Source: Cheilinus undulatus | Taxonomy: Eukaryota > Chordata > Actinopteri > Labriformes > Labridae | DNA: 64,000 nucleotides | NCBI RefSeq assembly: GCF_018320785.1 | Contig: NC_054867.1 | Coordinates: forward strand, 23,997,855-24,061,854 | Direction of reading: 5' to 3' | In this document: positions 1 through 20,400 of the stretch, piece after piece | How positions within the stretch are numbered: position 1 is the stretch's first letter | Layout of the letters: each line of letters starts with the position of its first letter | Notes under the pieces: model-generated | Told to the model about the DNA's origin: nothing | Database searches by the model: none | Seen by the model: only the letters and a program-made list of their open reading frames with translations | Translations under genes and position numbers: made by a program

Positions 1-545
1 GCAGCTTGATGTTCCTGCGACTACAGTTGCATTTATTATTCAGAAGTTTAAGATCCACAGGACTGAAGCCATCCAAAATTGATGACAAATTGATGAGATG
101 GATAAAGTGAATGGTAACCAAAGAGCCCAGAACAAATTCCAAAGACATTAGAGGTGAACTCCGAGGTCAAGGTACATCAGTGTCAGACACACCATCTGTC
201 GCTGTTTGAGCCAAAGTGGACTTAATGAAAGATGACGGAGGAAGACTACTGTTGAAAGCAAATCATCAAAAATCAAGACTGGAATTTGCCAGAATTCATA
301 TTGACAAGACATAAAGCTTGTGGAAGAATGTCCTTTGGACAGATGAGACAAAACAGGAGCTTTTTGTCTGGTCACATCAGCTCCATGCTCACAGACACAA
401 AAATGAAACATACAAAGAAACATGGAGGAGGCTCGGTTATGTGCTGGGGCTGCTTTGCTGCATCTGGCACAGGGTGTCTTGAATATATGCAGGGTATAAT
501 GAAATCTCAAAACTGTCTAGGCATAAAACATGCTGTCTGGAGAGA
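1..545 (+). mobile_element. Tc1/mariner-like DNA transposon remnant (transposase part)
   Basis: The reading around 411-465 gives KHGGGSVMCWGCFAASGTG, a hallmark stretch of Tc1-like transposases just before the catalytic C-terminal region. Upstream pieces (about 70-340) resemble the paired HTH and linker part but are broken by stops and frame changes, so this is a decayed copy. The left end lies outside the window. Sequence at 546-680 looks like a shifted continuation of the element or its 3' flank. No intact open frame remains. Confidence 0.85.
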
Positions 546-2179
546 CACCCTTCAAACCTGAGACAGCTGGAGCAGTTTGCTCACAAGGGGTGGACCAAAA
601 TACCTGTGGACAGGTGCAGAGGTCTTATTGAGAGTTATTTGAGTGACAGGGCTATCACTAGGACTTGTGGTTGATGTGTCCACATGAAGTTCTGTGCAAG
701 TAATGCCTCTCATTATAGCTCATGTATGTGACTCACAAGCACACATACACAACAAGAGACATCTTTTTTGGCAACACTGCTTTGCACCTGAGGCGGATCG
801 GAGCAGACTATCACCTTTCACCTCAACAGTTGGAACAACACCTTAGGGAGAGCAGACTGTGTGAAGGCTATGAGTTAGAAATCAAATACTTCTGTATGTT
901 GGAACTCAGTGAATGCTAGGAGCCATGCATCCTGTTTCATCAGCGTGAACACTCAGCGGGCTGTGATACTGATTTAACACTGTTTGCTCTCATTGTTTTA
1001 TGCTGACCCTCAACAACAGTACAAGAAACACCTGCCGGCCTCCTCAAAGTCTCCCTTCAATTAAGCATGTTTCTGAAATGACTCGTTCAAGTGGGGAATA
1101 AAAGCTGTTATGTCTGCTACATCTCAGGTTGATAGCTCACTAGAGGGAAATATTTCATTCCCAGACATCACATTATCCTTTGTCCTGCTCTCTGTAGCAT
1201 CACTGGATACTCCGACATGTCTGGCAAGTCTTCTCATCATTTTTCTTGACTTTGTCTCTACACTCAGACAAAAGAGTGAATCTGACAACAAAGGCCATAG
1301 AGAGAGAGGTTCAGTGAAAGCCAAGGCTATTGTTATTGTTTTTGTCATGTACTAGGTCACACTCTCTGCTTTCCTTATGGTGGACAATGGAGGAGAACAA
1401 TGAAAGCAGCAGGTATGGTTACAGTATAAAAATGGATGGATGTTCTCCATCTTTGCTCTGTACCTGGCATGAGAGAAGTGTGTGAGCGTGTGTGTGAGGG
1501 TGTGTGTGGATGCAGGTCTAGAACAGTTTTGAATTGATTCTTGATAAGGTGAGAAAGAAGTTGAACAATTTAACAACTGAAAAAACTTTTTTTACATTGT
1601 GTTGCGAATTGTGGGACCAAGGTAAGTGTGCAGAACTACTAACTAGGATTTTATACCTTAAGCACGCAACGTCCAGGAATCTTCCCTATTTGTACTTCAG
1701 TTTGTACTTTATTTCCAGATTTGCACTGTAAATGTGGATGTTAGAAGATGTTTTCCTTTGGAACTGAAGAACAATCTTTAGTGCAGGGATAAAAGTATGT
1801 AAGTCAGGACTTTAAATTTAAAATCAAGCACCTGTTGTTTACTCTGGTTGATAATTCAAGCTATTTTCATAGAAACTTATAATTAGGAAGTATAAATTAA
1901 TCACAACTTATCATTAATGCAGCATGGGCTGCAAAAGTATGAATTTATTGCATCAAAAAGGAAAAAAATAGATATAATCTGTGTTTCTACACTGTGTATA
2001 TATACATTTACCCATTAATGGAGTCCAGGGTATAATGAATATTTTTAACAGCGTTTTGATCCAGTTGGATTTAGCTCTAGTGAGCAATGAACTGGCCTGG
2101 CACCAATTTCATGATGAAAAAATCCGCTTTTTAGATTAATTTTAGACTTAGGAAAGACATTCAGAAGAGTTGTATTGAA
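546..2179. other. Intergenic stretch upstream of the protease gene
   Basis: This holds the probable tail of the Tc1-like remnant (to about 680), a 65-codon open stretch at 722-919 that I do not recognise, a short GT-rich patch near 1480-1510, and otherwise AT-rich sequence. I see no splice-linked coding exon. A 5' noncoding exon of the downstream protease could lie here because the ATG exon is preceded by a good acceptor, but I cannot place it. Confidence 0.5.
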
Positions 2180-3012
2180 CAGGGTTGTCAAACTCAATCA
2201 CAGCAGGGTCAGATTCTGAATTTAGGTCTAACCTTAAGCCTAGCAGGGTCAACATTTAACCAAAAACTGTCAACCTCATTTTCACCAGCAATGAATTATG
2301 GGGAAAAAAACCAAGCACTGATGAATGAGTTGGAGATTAGAAATTCATAATGGTAAGTGAAAAGGCTCAAAACCTCAGATAAAAAGTCTAACTTGTTCAA
2401 AAGGTTGAAAACACAAAATCAGAAGTCAAAATAATGTTTTTACAAGACAAATAAATGAGCTAGAAAGGTGAAATCATGAGTTTTAAAGGGCAAAATTTGA
2501 TTAAAATTCAAAATCATGAGTTTGAAAGGTCAAAATATTAGTTAAAATTTTAAATTATATGTCTCAAAGGTCAAAATATGGGATTAAAAGTCAAAGTTAG
2601 AAGTTTAAAAGGTCAATACGTGGCCTAAAATTTAAAAAGATGACTTTTAAAGGTTAAATTATGATATAAAAAGTTAAAATTATGAATTGAAAATAACAAA
2701 TGTGTAATAAAAAGTCAAAATCATAAGTTTAAGTCATAATTGTGAGATGCAAAAATGAAATAAAAAAACAAAAATTAATTTCTTTCCCACATTCCTGACT
2801 TTTTATGTTTTTACTATTTACTTTCACATTTTATTGACTTAACAAGGACATTTTAGATAATAAAGGTTAGGAGCTCCCTTTTATACTGGATGAAGTCTGC
2901 AGACCTCATACTGGTGGGCCAGTTATAATAAAATATGATTTGATCTTGCGGGCTGCATATAACTGTACCACGGGCCGGATTTGCCCCCCTGGCCTTGTGT
3001 TTGAAACCCCTG
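2180..3012. mobile_element. hAT-like non-autonomous element with a degenerate internal repeat array
   Basis: The ends are short inverted repeats, CAGGGTTGTCAAACTC at the left and GTGTTTGAAACCCCTG at the right, of the CAGGGGTGTC type used by fish hAT elements. The right end carries the GGGCCGGATTTGCCCCCCTGG block also typical of these repeats. Between about 2340 and 2760 there are many degenerate, loosely periodic repeats of an AGTCAAAATTATGAGTTTAAA-like unit. There is no transposase. A target duplication is not clear, so the element looks old. Confidence 0.65.
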
Positions 3013-3078
3013 GTATAAAACTTACAACAGCAGTGAGACAGACTAATATGCATTTGTAAAGTGTTCATTTATGCAATA

Positions 3079-3125
3079 TAAATAATAATAATAATAATAA
3101 TATAATGATATATAAAATAATATCG
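3079..3125. repeat. AT-rich trinucleotide microsatellite
   Basis: Imperfect run of ATA/AAT units just downstream of the hAT-like element. Confidence 0.8.
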
Positions 3126-3316
3126 TCTAATACTGTTATGACAATATTGAATGATGTTATGGTGCATGATGTATTTTTTCACTGTTGTGCTGGTTAAGTG
3201 AAAATTTTTTATTTAAAAGGAATGATGTAAAGAGTGTTTAAATTTGACAGTTACCTGACAGTTCATGGTCTCTGACACTGACTCCCTCTCTTCTCTCTTT
3301 TGTTCCAGCTACTACG

Positions 3317-9205
<5,889 letters not shown>

Positions 9206-10312
9206 AAAGACCCTTAATGACCCTCTCACTTTGCTGACGGACTCAAAAGACTTAAATTACTTTTTATGTTTTCTTTTTGATCAAGTTCTTTTATAAAGAC
9301 ATGAATAGAAGGAAATAAAAAGCAAAATATACAAGCAAACATGTACAAGATCTCTTTAATATCACATGAGGTAACCCAGGGCTGACTTTGAGTTAACTTT
9401 TATAAAACATGGACGTACAGTTTATTGAGGAAGTATTAAGACCCCCTTCACTTTTTTCAATTTTATGATCAGCCTGATGCTACAGTAAAAAAAAAAACAT
9501 TTTTATTCTCATTAATCTACACTCAGTACCCCACCATGATAAAGTGAAACCAGAATTTTAGACATTTCTGCAATTTTTTTAGCAATAACAAACTGAAATG
9601 TCACATTGACATAAGTATTCAGACACCTGTAATATAGCTCAGGTTCTTCCTATTCTCTGGATCGTTGCTGAGATTTTTCTACACCTTGCTTGGAGTCCCC
9701 TTGTGGTAAATTCTATAGATTGGACATGATTTAATGGTTTTCAAGGTTTGGATATCACTTTACTGGGACTTTACTCATATAAATGTCAGAGAAAAGCAGA
9801 ACATACTTTTTATTAAAGAAGCTTGGGCCTAAAAGTTTATTTCTTGAAATATGATATAATGATATAAATAATTTAAAACCAGTTTGCATTTTTTTTTTTT
9901 TAATTAATTGAGCTTATTATTGTAGGTCTGACAGTCTCCTCCTCATCTCTTGGACTCACAGAGTAGACAGACTTGACACTAAGGGCATCTTTACCCAAAC
10001 TGTCCTGTCTATAAATCCTCTGTAATAAACTGTATTAAACTCTGTAGATCATAAACAACTAGCCAGACTAGCAACCGGTCAGACCCTCCCACCCTTGAAT
10101 CATCATGTCCGCACAAAAAAAAAAAAAAAAACAGCAACAGCAGAGCAGCTGCCTTAAGTTTCCATATGACAGCATGTTGACATCCCTGCCAGTGATTGGC
10201 TGTGACAGCTCCCTCTCCACCTCCTCTCACCCACTCCCTTTAACATTTAAAACAGAGTCACAAAAGATGCATTCACTGACTCACAAATAGCCACACAAAG
10301 CCAGCAGCAGGT
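9206..10312. other. Intergenic region between protease and cda
   Basis: Contains the protease poly(A) signal (9314), a Tc1-like fragment (9415-9780), short homopolymer runs near 9490, 9890 and 10115, and the proximal upstream region of cda. A TTTAAA at 10246, 67 bases before the cda start codon, is a possible TATA-like element. Nothing else recognised. Confidence 0.6.
9415..9780. mobile_element. Tc1-like transposon end fragment
   Basis: GAGGAAGTATTAAGACCCCC, CATTAATCTACACTCAGTACCCCACCATG and GGAGTCCCCTTGTGGTAAATTC are the well-known end sequences of fish Tc1-like elements. Only the terminal non-coding part and 5' region remain; no transposase is readable. Confidence 0.8.
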
Positions 10313-13658
<3,346 letters not shown>

Positions 13659-16600
13659 GCCTGGACTTTAATGAAACAAATACAAGTGTTTGGTATTTGA
13701 CCCTTATGACTAGTTTTGTGTTCAGTGGTGCTCAAAGTGTTTTTGGCAGTTTTATTTATGGTAAATATTTGTTTCTGTATGAAATGTTGATTGCAACTGT
13801 GTCCTATATTCACAATTTACTGTGTACTCATTGAAGCTTTTCACACCATTTAGGCTATTGTTGTAGACTTAAAATTTCACTATCATTAAAAACGTTTACC
13901 TACTTACATTTATTGAATGCTTTATTATTTGGACTTGTAAGTTAACAAAACATCAAAAATTTAAATGAATCACTAAAAAAAATTGGGTTATAAACCTTAG
14001 ATAACAAAAGGAGTAAAAAGAAAGAAGAAAAATCATTTATATAGAAGATTTTTAGAGTTAAAAGGCAAAAGACAAGTGCAACAAATGTCAAAACAAACTG
14101 TTATGGTTTAAAGAAGACACAATGAAGAATACTATAGTGATTTACTCTGTAAAAATAAGGGCAACAAATGCTACGTGGGGAATAATTAACAGTGTGAACT
14201 TCTACTAAAAGCTATGTTTAAGAAATTTATGGCATAAATAAGTTCAATCAATTCTTTGTAAATGTTGGCACTTGTCTTGCAATGAATATTTCCTAAATAA
14301 AAGATGATAAGGCAGGTGATACCACAATTAGGGACTAATACTACTAGTAGTCTTTTTCTTGGTATGGTTAAAAAGGAAGAAATACTTAACATTGTAAAAA
14401 ATTGCTACAGCTAATGACCAACTGATTGTGAGGGCATGGATATGATATAATAAAAGAATTTAAATGTTATTGAGCCATTTTTGTAATTTACCGTACTTAT
14501 CAGGAGTTTCCTGATCTGATGAAAACAGCTAAAGCAGTACTGCTTTATAACAATGGTGACAAACACGTTTTTTTCCAACTAGTATCCTTGTTGCCACAAT
14601 TTCCAAAAATATTAGAGAAATTATTCATTGCCAGGTTGGACAAATTTCAAGAAAGGCATAATACTTTAAGTAGCAGTCAATATGGATTAGGAAAAACCAC
14701 TCCACAGTGTAGTACTTAGGGAACTAACTGAGAAATATCCACTGGAGGGAATAAAAAACCCACATAATTTAATAAGTGTTTTTGTTGATCAAAAGAAAGC
14801 ATTTAACACCACAGATCATACCGTTCTTCTTGAAAAACTTAGCAAATACAGCATAAGAGTTGTGGCACTCCAATGGATTTCATGTTATTTAAAACACAGA
14901 AAAGTTTGTTCAGATAAATGAAACAAGATCAGAAGCATACAGTTTAAATTGTGGTGTGCCTCAGGGGTCGATCCTTGAACCTTAACATTTAATTTTGTAT
15001 GTTAATGATATTGCTAAAATGTTTCCATATTTGTCAAGCGTATTCTATTTCTATTCTATTTGCTATGGTTAAAAAATAACTCAAAATGGAAACAGTAATT
15101 TGATGTAAATAAATTATCAGTGAATCTTTATAAAAACAAACTTTATAAAAGTATAAATGATTAACCTAGAGGGTATTGAAATTCACTGAGAAGTAAACTA
15201 AATTATTTGTTATTATAATTGATGAAATACTAAGCTGGAAATCGCATACAGATCACTTCAAGGTGAAAATATAAAAATAGCCCTGTTACACAAAGGGAAG
15301 GATTCATCAGATAATAAAGCATTGCATGTCTTACATAGCTTATTTTTTGTTTATATCTGACCTACTGTGTTGAACATTTTCTCATTCAATCTTTATTTTA
15401 CAAAAAAAAGCTTCAAGAATTATCAGTAGAAGTCAATATAGGGATCCATCAAACCTGTTTTTTTATTCAGTAAAAACTGTTAATGAAATAATTGACTTCA
15501 GTATTCTGCAAATTATGTTTAACACTCCTAAGAACTTATTGCCAGCCAACATCCAGCAGAGATTTGGAAAAAAAAGAGAAAGTGACTATAACTTAAAAGG
15601 AACAGAGATCTTTTAAAAAACAAGATTCAGAACCAAACTGATGTGTTTCTTTGGAATCAGTTTATGGAACAATCTTGACGGAAAAACCGTCGTGGTGACA
15701 GATCTTGACTTTATGATTTGGTGTAATATTAATTCTAGCTTATGAACTGCTTGCAGGATATGAGCAGTTGTTTTGGTCTTCAGCTTGTTTGTTTTATGTC
15801 AGATTTTTAACCATGTATGTATATGATTTGTTGATCAATGTTTTGTGAAAACAGGGCAGATATTATAAGATTATTATTCTTTCTCCTCCTTTTCATTCAG
15901 AATGAAGATTTAATGCTGGATATGAATTGTTTTATTGAATGAAATAAACATATATATAAAAAATAATAAAAATGACAAATATTTAAGCAGGTTGCAAGTT
16001 TTAATAAATTATATGTTTTAAAAGAAGTTTCTTTAATAGGTTACACTTCATTTCATACAATTTCATGTTCACATAATAAAAGTTCAAAGGACATGAAATC
16101 TAAATTATTTAGAGTTACAGTGTACTGCAAATATGACTCATTGTTAAGCAGCAAATTATTCAATCACAAAGTGAAAGTAAAAGGAGAAGACAAAAGGAAT
16201 CACACATTTGCTGCAAATGCAGATTCTCTTTAAATTTATTAGTTTACTTATTCCATGCATTCAAGTTCTCAAAAATCTAAAGGGGAAGTCTAAAAATGGC
16301 CAATTCAATACAGTAGCATTTGTTGCTGCTCCCTGATTCAAACAAACAATAACTCAAAAACTAGTGATATCAAAGGCAGCTTTAAACTCACACATTGCTC
16401 ACATACTTAAACCAAAAAAGCAGCAAAAGTGGCAACTTGTTTCAAGAAGTATAATCAGTTTCTTACTAAGCAATTCTTAAAACCATATTAATGTTATCTG
16501 ATTATTGCAACTTTCAGTGCCACTCAATTCTCTGCTCTCTGCTCTCATATCTGGAATCAAAAAATGTTGTGTGATAATAAATGACCAATATCCAAGACCA

Positions 16601-17489
16601 ACAAAAGGCTTCCACAAATTAAAAAAAAAACCAGTGTGTTTAAATAATTTATGAATTAAGTCAGTGCATCAGGCTCAGTTTCCATGCCTGTTTTTGGACT
16701 AAGTAGAAATCTGATCAAAAACCAAATCAGAAATCTGACATGCTGCCAGAAGTCAGAGTAAAGAGCTTTTAACTGTAAAAATGTTTTCAGGCTTAAAGGT
16801 AATGTGAGGAAATTTGGTGTTAAAAGACTCAACTACAGAAATAAAAAGCTTGCACCTGGTCTTTCCTGTATGACCTCACTTTATATATGAATAGAGACAA
16901 GAAATAAAAGAAGGGAAATCTACTGTAAGTTGAATCTCTAATGCACACATACAGTCCACACACTGCAAAGCACAGCCAATGTCTGTCCCTTGATGCTTCT
17001 GAATGTTTGTGGGCTATACACAGCGGCAGTAAAGAACACTTGAGCAGTGAGGTGATCTATCTGCAGCTTGTTAACAGCACTTACCACCTGCCTGTGTGTG
17101 TGAGAAAACTGGGCGTGCATGTGTGGAGGAGGAGAAGCTACTTTGTTGTTTTCCTCCTTCTGTCTTTGTGCAGCAGTCATATTTCAGCTCAAATGCTGCC
17201 TTTGCTTGTTGATGCATTCACTGCAGCTCTTAACATGCACAAAACTGCATTTTAAAGGTTTGGTAGAACAAAACTCTAAGCCGTTGATTTCTATCTGCTC
17301 CACGCTCTGTGACACATAAATAAAATGACATTCTGTAAACAGGTTTAAACTGTTCAGTGCAGCAGCCGCCTACCTGTGCAAAAGAGAACATAAATAATCA
17401 TTTCCTTACTGTACTTTTTTGCTAAAGGACTTAATCAGGAGGTGAGACCACATACGGCTTCTTCCATTTGTACCTCTGTTAGTAAGACC
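13659..17489. other. Convergent intergenic region, cda / dnajc16 3' ends
   Basis: Holds the cda 3' UTR (signal at 13885), an old LINE (14500-15960) and the probable 3' UTR of dnajc16 read on the minus strand. TTTATT at 16235 is a candidate minus-strand AATAAA, which would give dnajc16 a 3' UTR of about 1.2 kb. The rest is AT-rich with no coding signal. Confidence 0.5.
14500..15960 (+). mobile_element. Degenerate non-LTR retrotransposon (LINE), clade unresolved
   Basis: Reverse-transcriptase pieces can be read in different frames: SLLPQFPKILEKLFIARLD (about 14585), FVDQKKAFNTTDHTVLLEKL (about 14782), ALQWISCYLKHRK (about 14866) and CGVPQGSIL (about 14952). The C-terminal region continues to about 15690 with many stops. 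The 3' end is around 15945-15960, GAATGAAATAAACATATA. The wording of the motifs differs from the L2-like copy at 5.7 kb, so this is a different and older family (jockey, CR1 or I-like). Confidence 0.75.
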
Positions 17490-20400
17490 TCAGCTCTCTG
17501 CAGAAAAGTTGTTTGTAGTTTCATCCAGTATGGGCCATGCAGGCACCTGTAGTCTGGGCAGTGTCCCCTCCATTAGCCTCTCCATCCACAGTCCCAGCCT
17601 ATCCAGCTTGTGGTGAACCTCGATGCTCGTGGCCCTGCTGGAGCCTCTCTTCCCTCCAGCCCCATTGTCCCTGGAATGGGACCGGGACCTAGAGTGGGAG
17701 CTGGATCTGGACCTTGACCTAGATTGTCTCCTGCTGTCAGAGGAGAACGAGGTCTCGGATAAAGAGTCGTGGGGATCATCCCCTGTGAAGACAGGTTTAA
17801 AGAGGCAGAAGTATTTCTTGTGGCCATTGAGAGCCAGAACATGGCCGGAGTAGTCTGACGACTCCTCGTAATCATCACGGCCCTGGTCCTGAGCAGCAAG
17901 GGATGAGCGAAGGAGCGATGGCATCCAGTGTTGGTGTTTATCAGCGTTGAGGAAGGAAAAGTGCAGGTTATGAGTCCTGTAGAGGTAAAGTTGTCATGAT
18001 ATCAGAATTTTGATTTTCAATATAGTGATTTCAGTCCTGCAAATTAGAGAGGGTCATCTAAAACATACCAAAATTATAGTTGCTTACTATGATGAAAGGC
18101 CAAATGGACATTTTCATTAAAAAAAAAAACAAAAAAAACAAAAAAAAAAAACAAATGTATACCTTAATTTAAAAAATTGCTCCAGATTATTATTAATAAT
18201 CCATGAGAAGTCTGTGGTGCATTCTGGCATACCTTTAATTTCTTGAAGCCTACAGTCAAAAGTCTGCATGTAAGGACTTAGACAAAAAATTTGTGACATT
18301 GCTGCCTGTCTCCTCTGCTTACTATCCGTCTGCAGCAGACACTTATGGTAAAGTAAGACTCTTTATAAGATGCTAAATAAAAGGAATTATTAAAATAGAT
18401 TAACCAACTGGTGAAGAAAATGGTCAAACATGTAGACAGAGCAGAGCAGAGACATAAATGGCAGAGAGAAGCAGCACTTTAGCATGTTTGTGTGGAGCTG
18501 TCGTTGTGTCTATAGTCTAACGGCTGTGAAATAATCAGAAAATGTCTCTGCATCTTGCTAGTTGATCCCCCATGCTCTCATTCTCTCTCACTCTACTTGC
18601 AGCAGCCTTGGGTCAGAAATAAGTCTACGTTTTTCGTATATATATTTTTTGATACTAAGGAGCATAAAAAAGACAGATATTGTATCATTTAAGATGGTAT
18701 ATATAGTACATAGAGGTAGAGAGGTTTAACCCTTTAGAGTTCCTTTACTATCTAATGAGTTTGTTCCTAAGAACAAAAATTTCAGCTTCCCAAAAACTGC
18801 TGTTCAGTAATATATATTAATATTGTTCCCCTTTAAATAATACAACTTCAGCCTGAAATAAACATATAAATATAAATTACATTTTGGGGATTTTAACCCA
18901 TTTTTTTAATCGAAAATAAATAAATAAATAATAATTTCCATCAAAACATTTCAGGAAGTATATCACACAACTCGGACGCTTTTAAAAGAGCTACATCACA
19001 AAAACTAAAATAAAATATACAGACACAGTTACCCCACATCAGTAACAACACACACTTATCATTTCAGATGCAAGTGAAAGTAAAAGTGTGAAATTTTGCG
19101 GCATGCTTTGAATGGAGAAAAGTTAGTGCCATCTAGTGGAAAAGTGTAAAAAGTGAAAGCTCTAAATGCTCCAAAATTAAATCTTAACATAAAGGAATGT
19201 AGTAGAGTTTATGTTCAGATAAATGTGGGATCAAAAATGGCATTTTCAAGGGTTTTTAATGGGACATTTTGTCCTTAGGAATAAATGTGTCCGTTTTTGT
19301 GTAGTTTAGCCCTTTTGGGCTAATCTAAGGAACTGAGACAACAATTCTAGCATTCTTTAGAAATTAATCCTTTGGCAAATTTGAGCTTTATTCATTCAAC
19401 ACAGCCTAAATGGCTTTAAAATGAAAAAAAGGGTGAATGGCACAAAACGTGGATCTCTAAAGGGTTATAGATTATCAAGTGTGCATAAAAAAGAAGACAG
19501 AAGCTTTAATGTAGCATTGGCACTTACCCAGAGAAAGAGAAAACCTCCTTTGCAAATTTCCTAAGCAGGGCTGTCTTGGAGGCGTTGGTGAGAACCAGAA
19601 CAACGTTGATGTGTCCTGGCCTTAGTTTGACCAAATTGCTGGTATATGTGAGATCTGTCAGCTCTGTCACTTCTACAAAGTCTTTCTTAGGAGCACGGCT
19701 GTATGGACCAGTGAGAGAGATAGAGGGAGAGAAACTTAGATTACATTTTTATGGATTGCGAAGTTTATCCCTGACTTCTTACAATTTAGTTCTGTCAAGA
19801 GTGGATTGCTGTAGGGGTTTTTAAAACACTCTGCTAATAGCTTGGGCTAATTTTCTTTGTGGATAATTCAGTTAAAAGAATTTTTTTGGAGCACGTTAAT
19901 TATTGCTGTGTGCTCAAATTAACATAGCTCCTTAAGTGTACACACAAGGCTGCATAACTCTGTCGTATTGCCTTGCAGTGTATCCCTCAATAATATCTCA
20001 ATTCAAAATTTTGTTTAAAAAACATATAAAGCAAAAACAATGCTTGGGATGAGTAATTATACTAAATTTAGCTGAGACTTTCACTGGACAACTGATACTT
20101 CATGCATACAACAGCGCAGAGGAAAAGCAAAGAAAAGCTGTGATGGTTTACCAAGCTGTAAACCTCACCCTCACAGAAAACAGTATGCATCAGCAAGATG
20201 TAGATTAATACTGACAGTTTGCCATGTGTCTGTTTTCTGCCATACCTTGCACAGATTTGTTTCCTCTCCATAAATCACACTTTAGGCTGAATTCATTAAC
20301 ACTATACTGCTGAGTCATGTTTGGTTTCTAATAGGGAGAATTCTTGTGAGGCTGCTTTGACAACTCAAGGACGTCCTTCAAATAGAACAAACCACTAACT

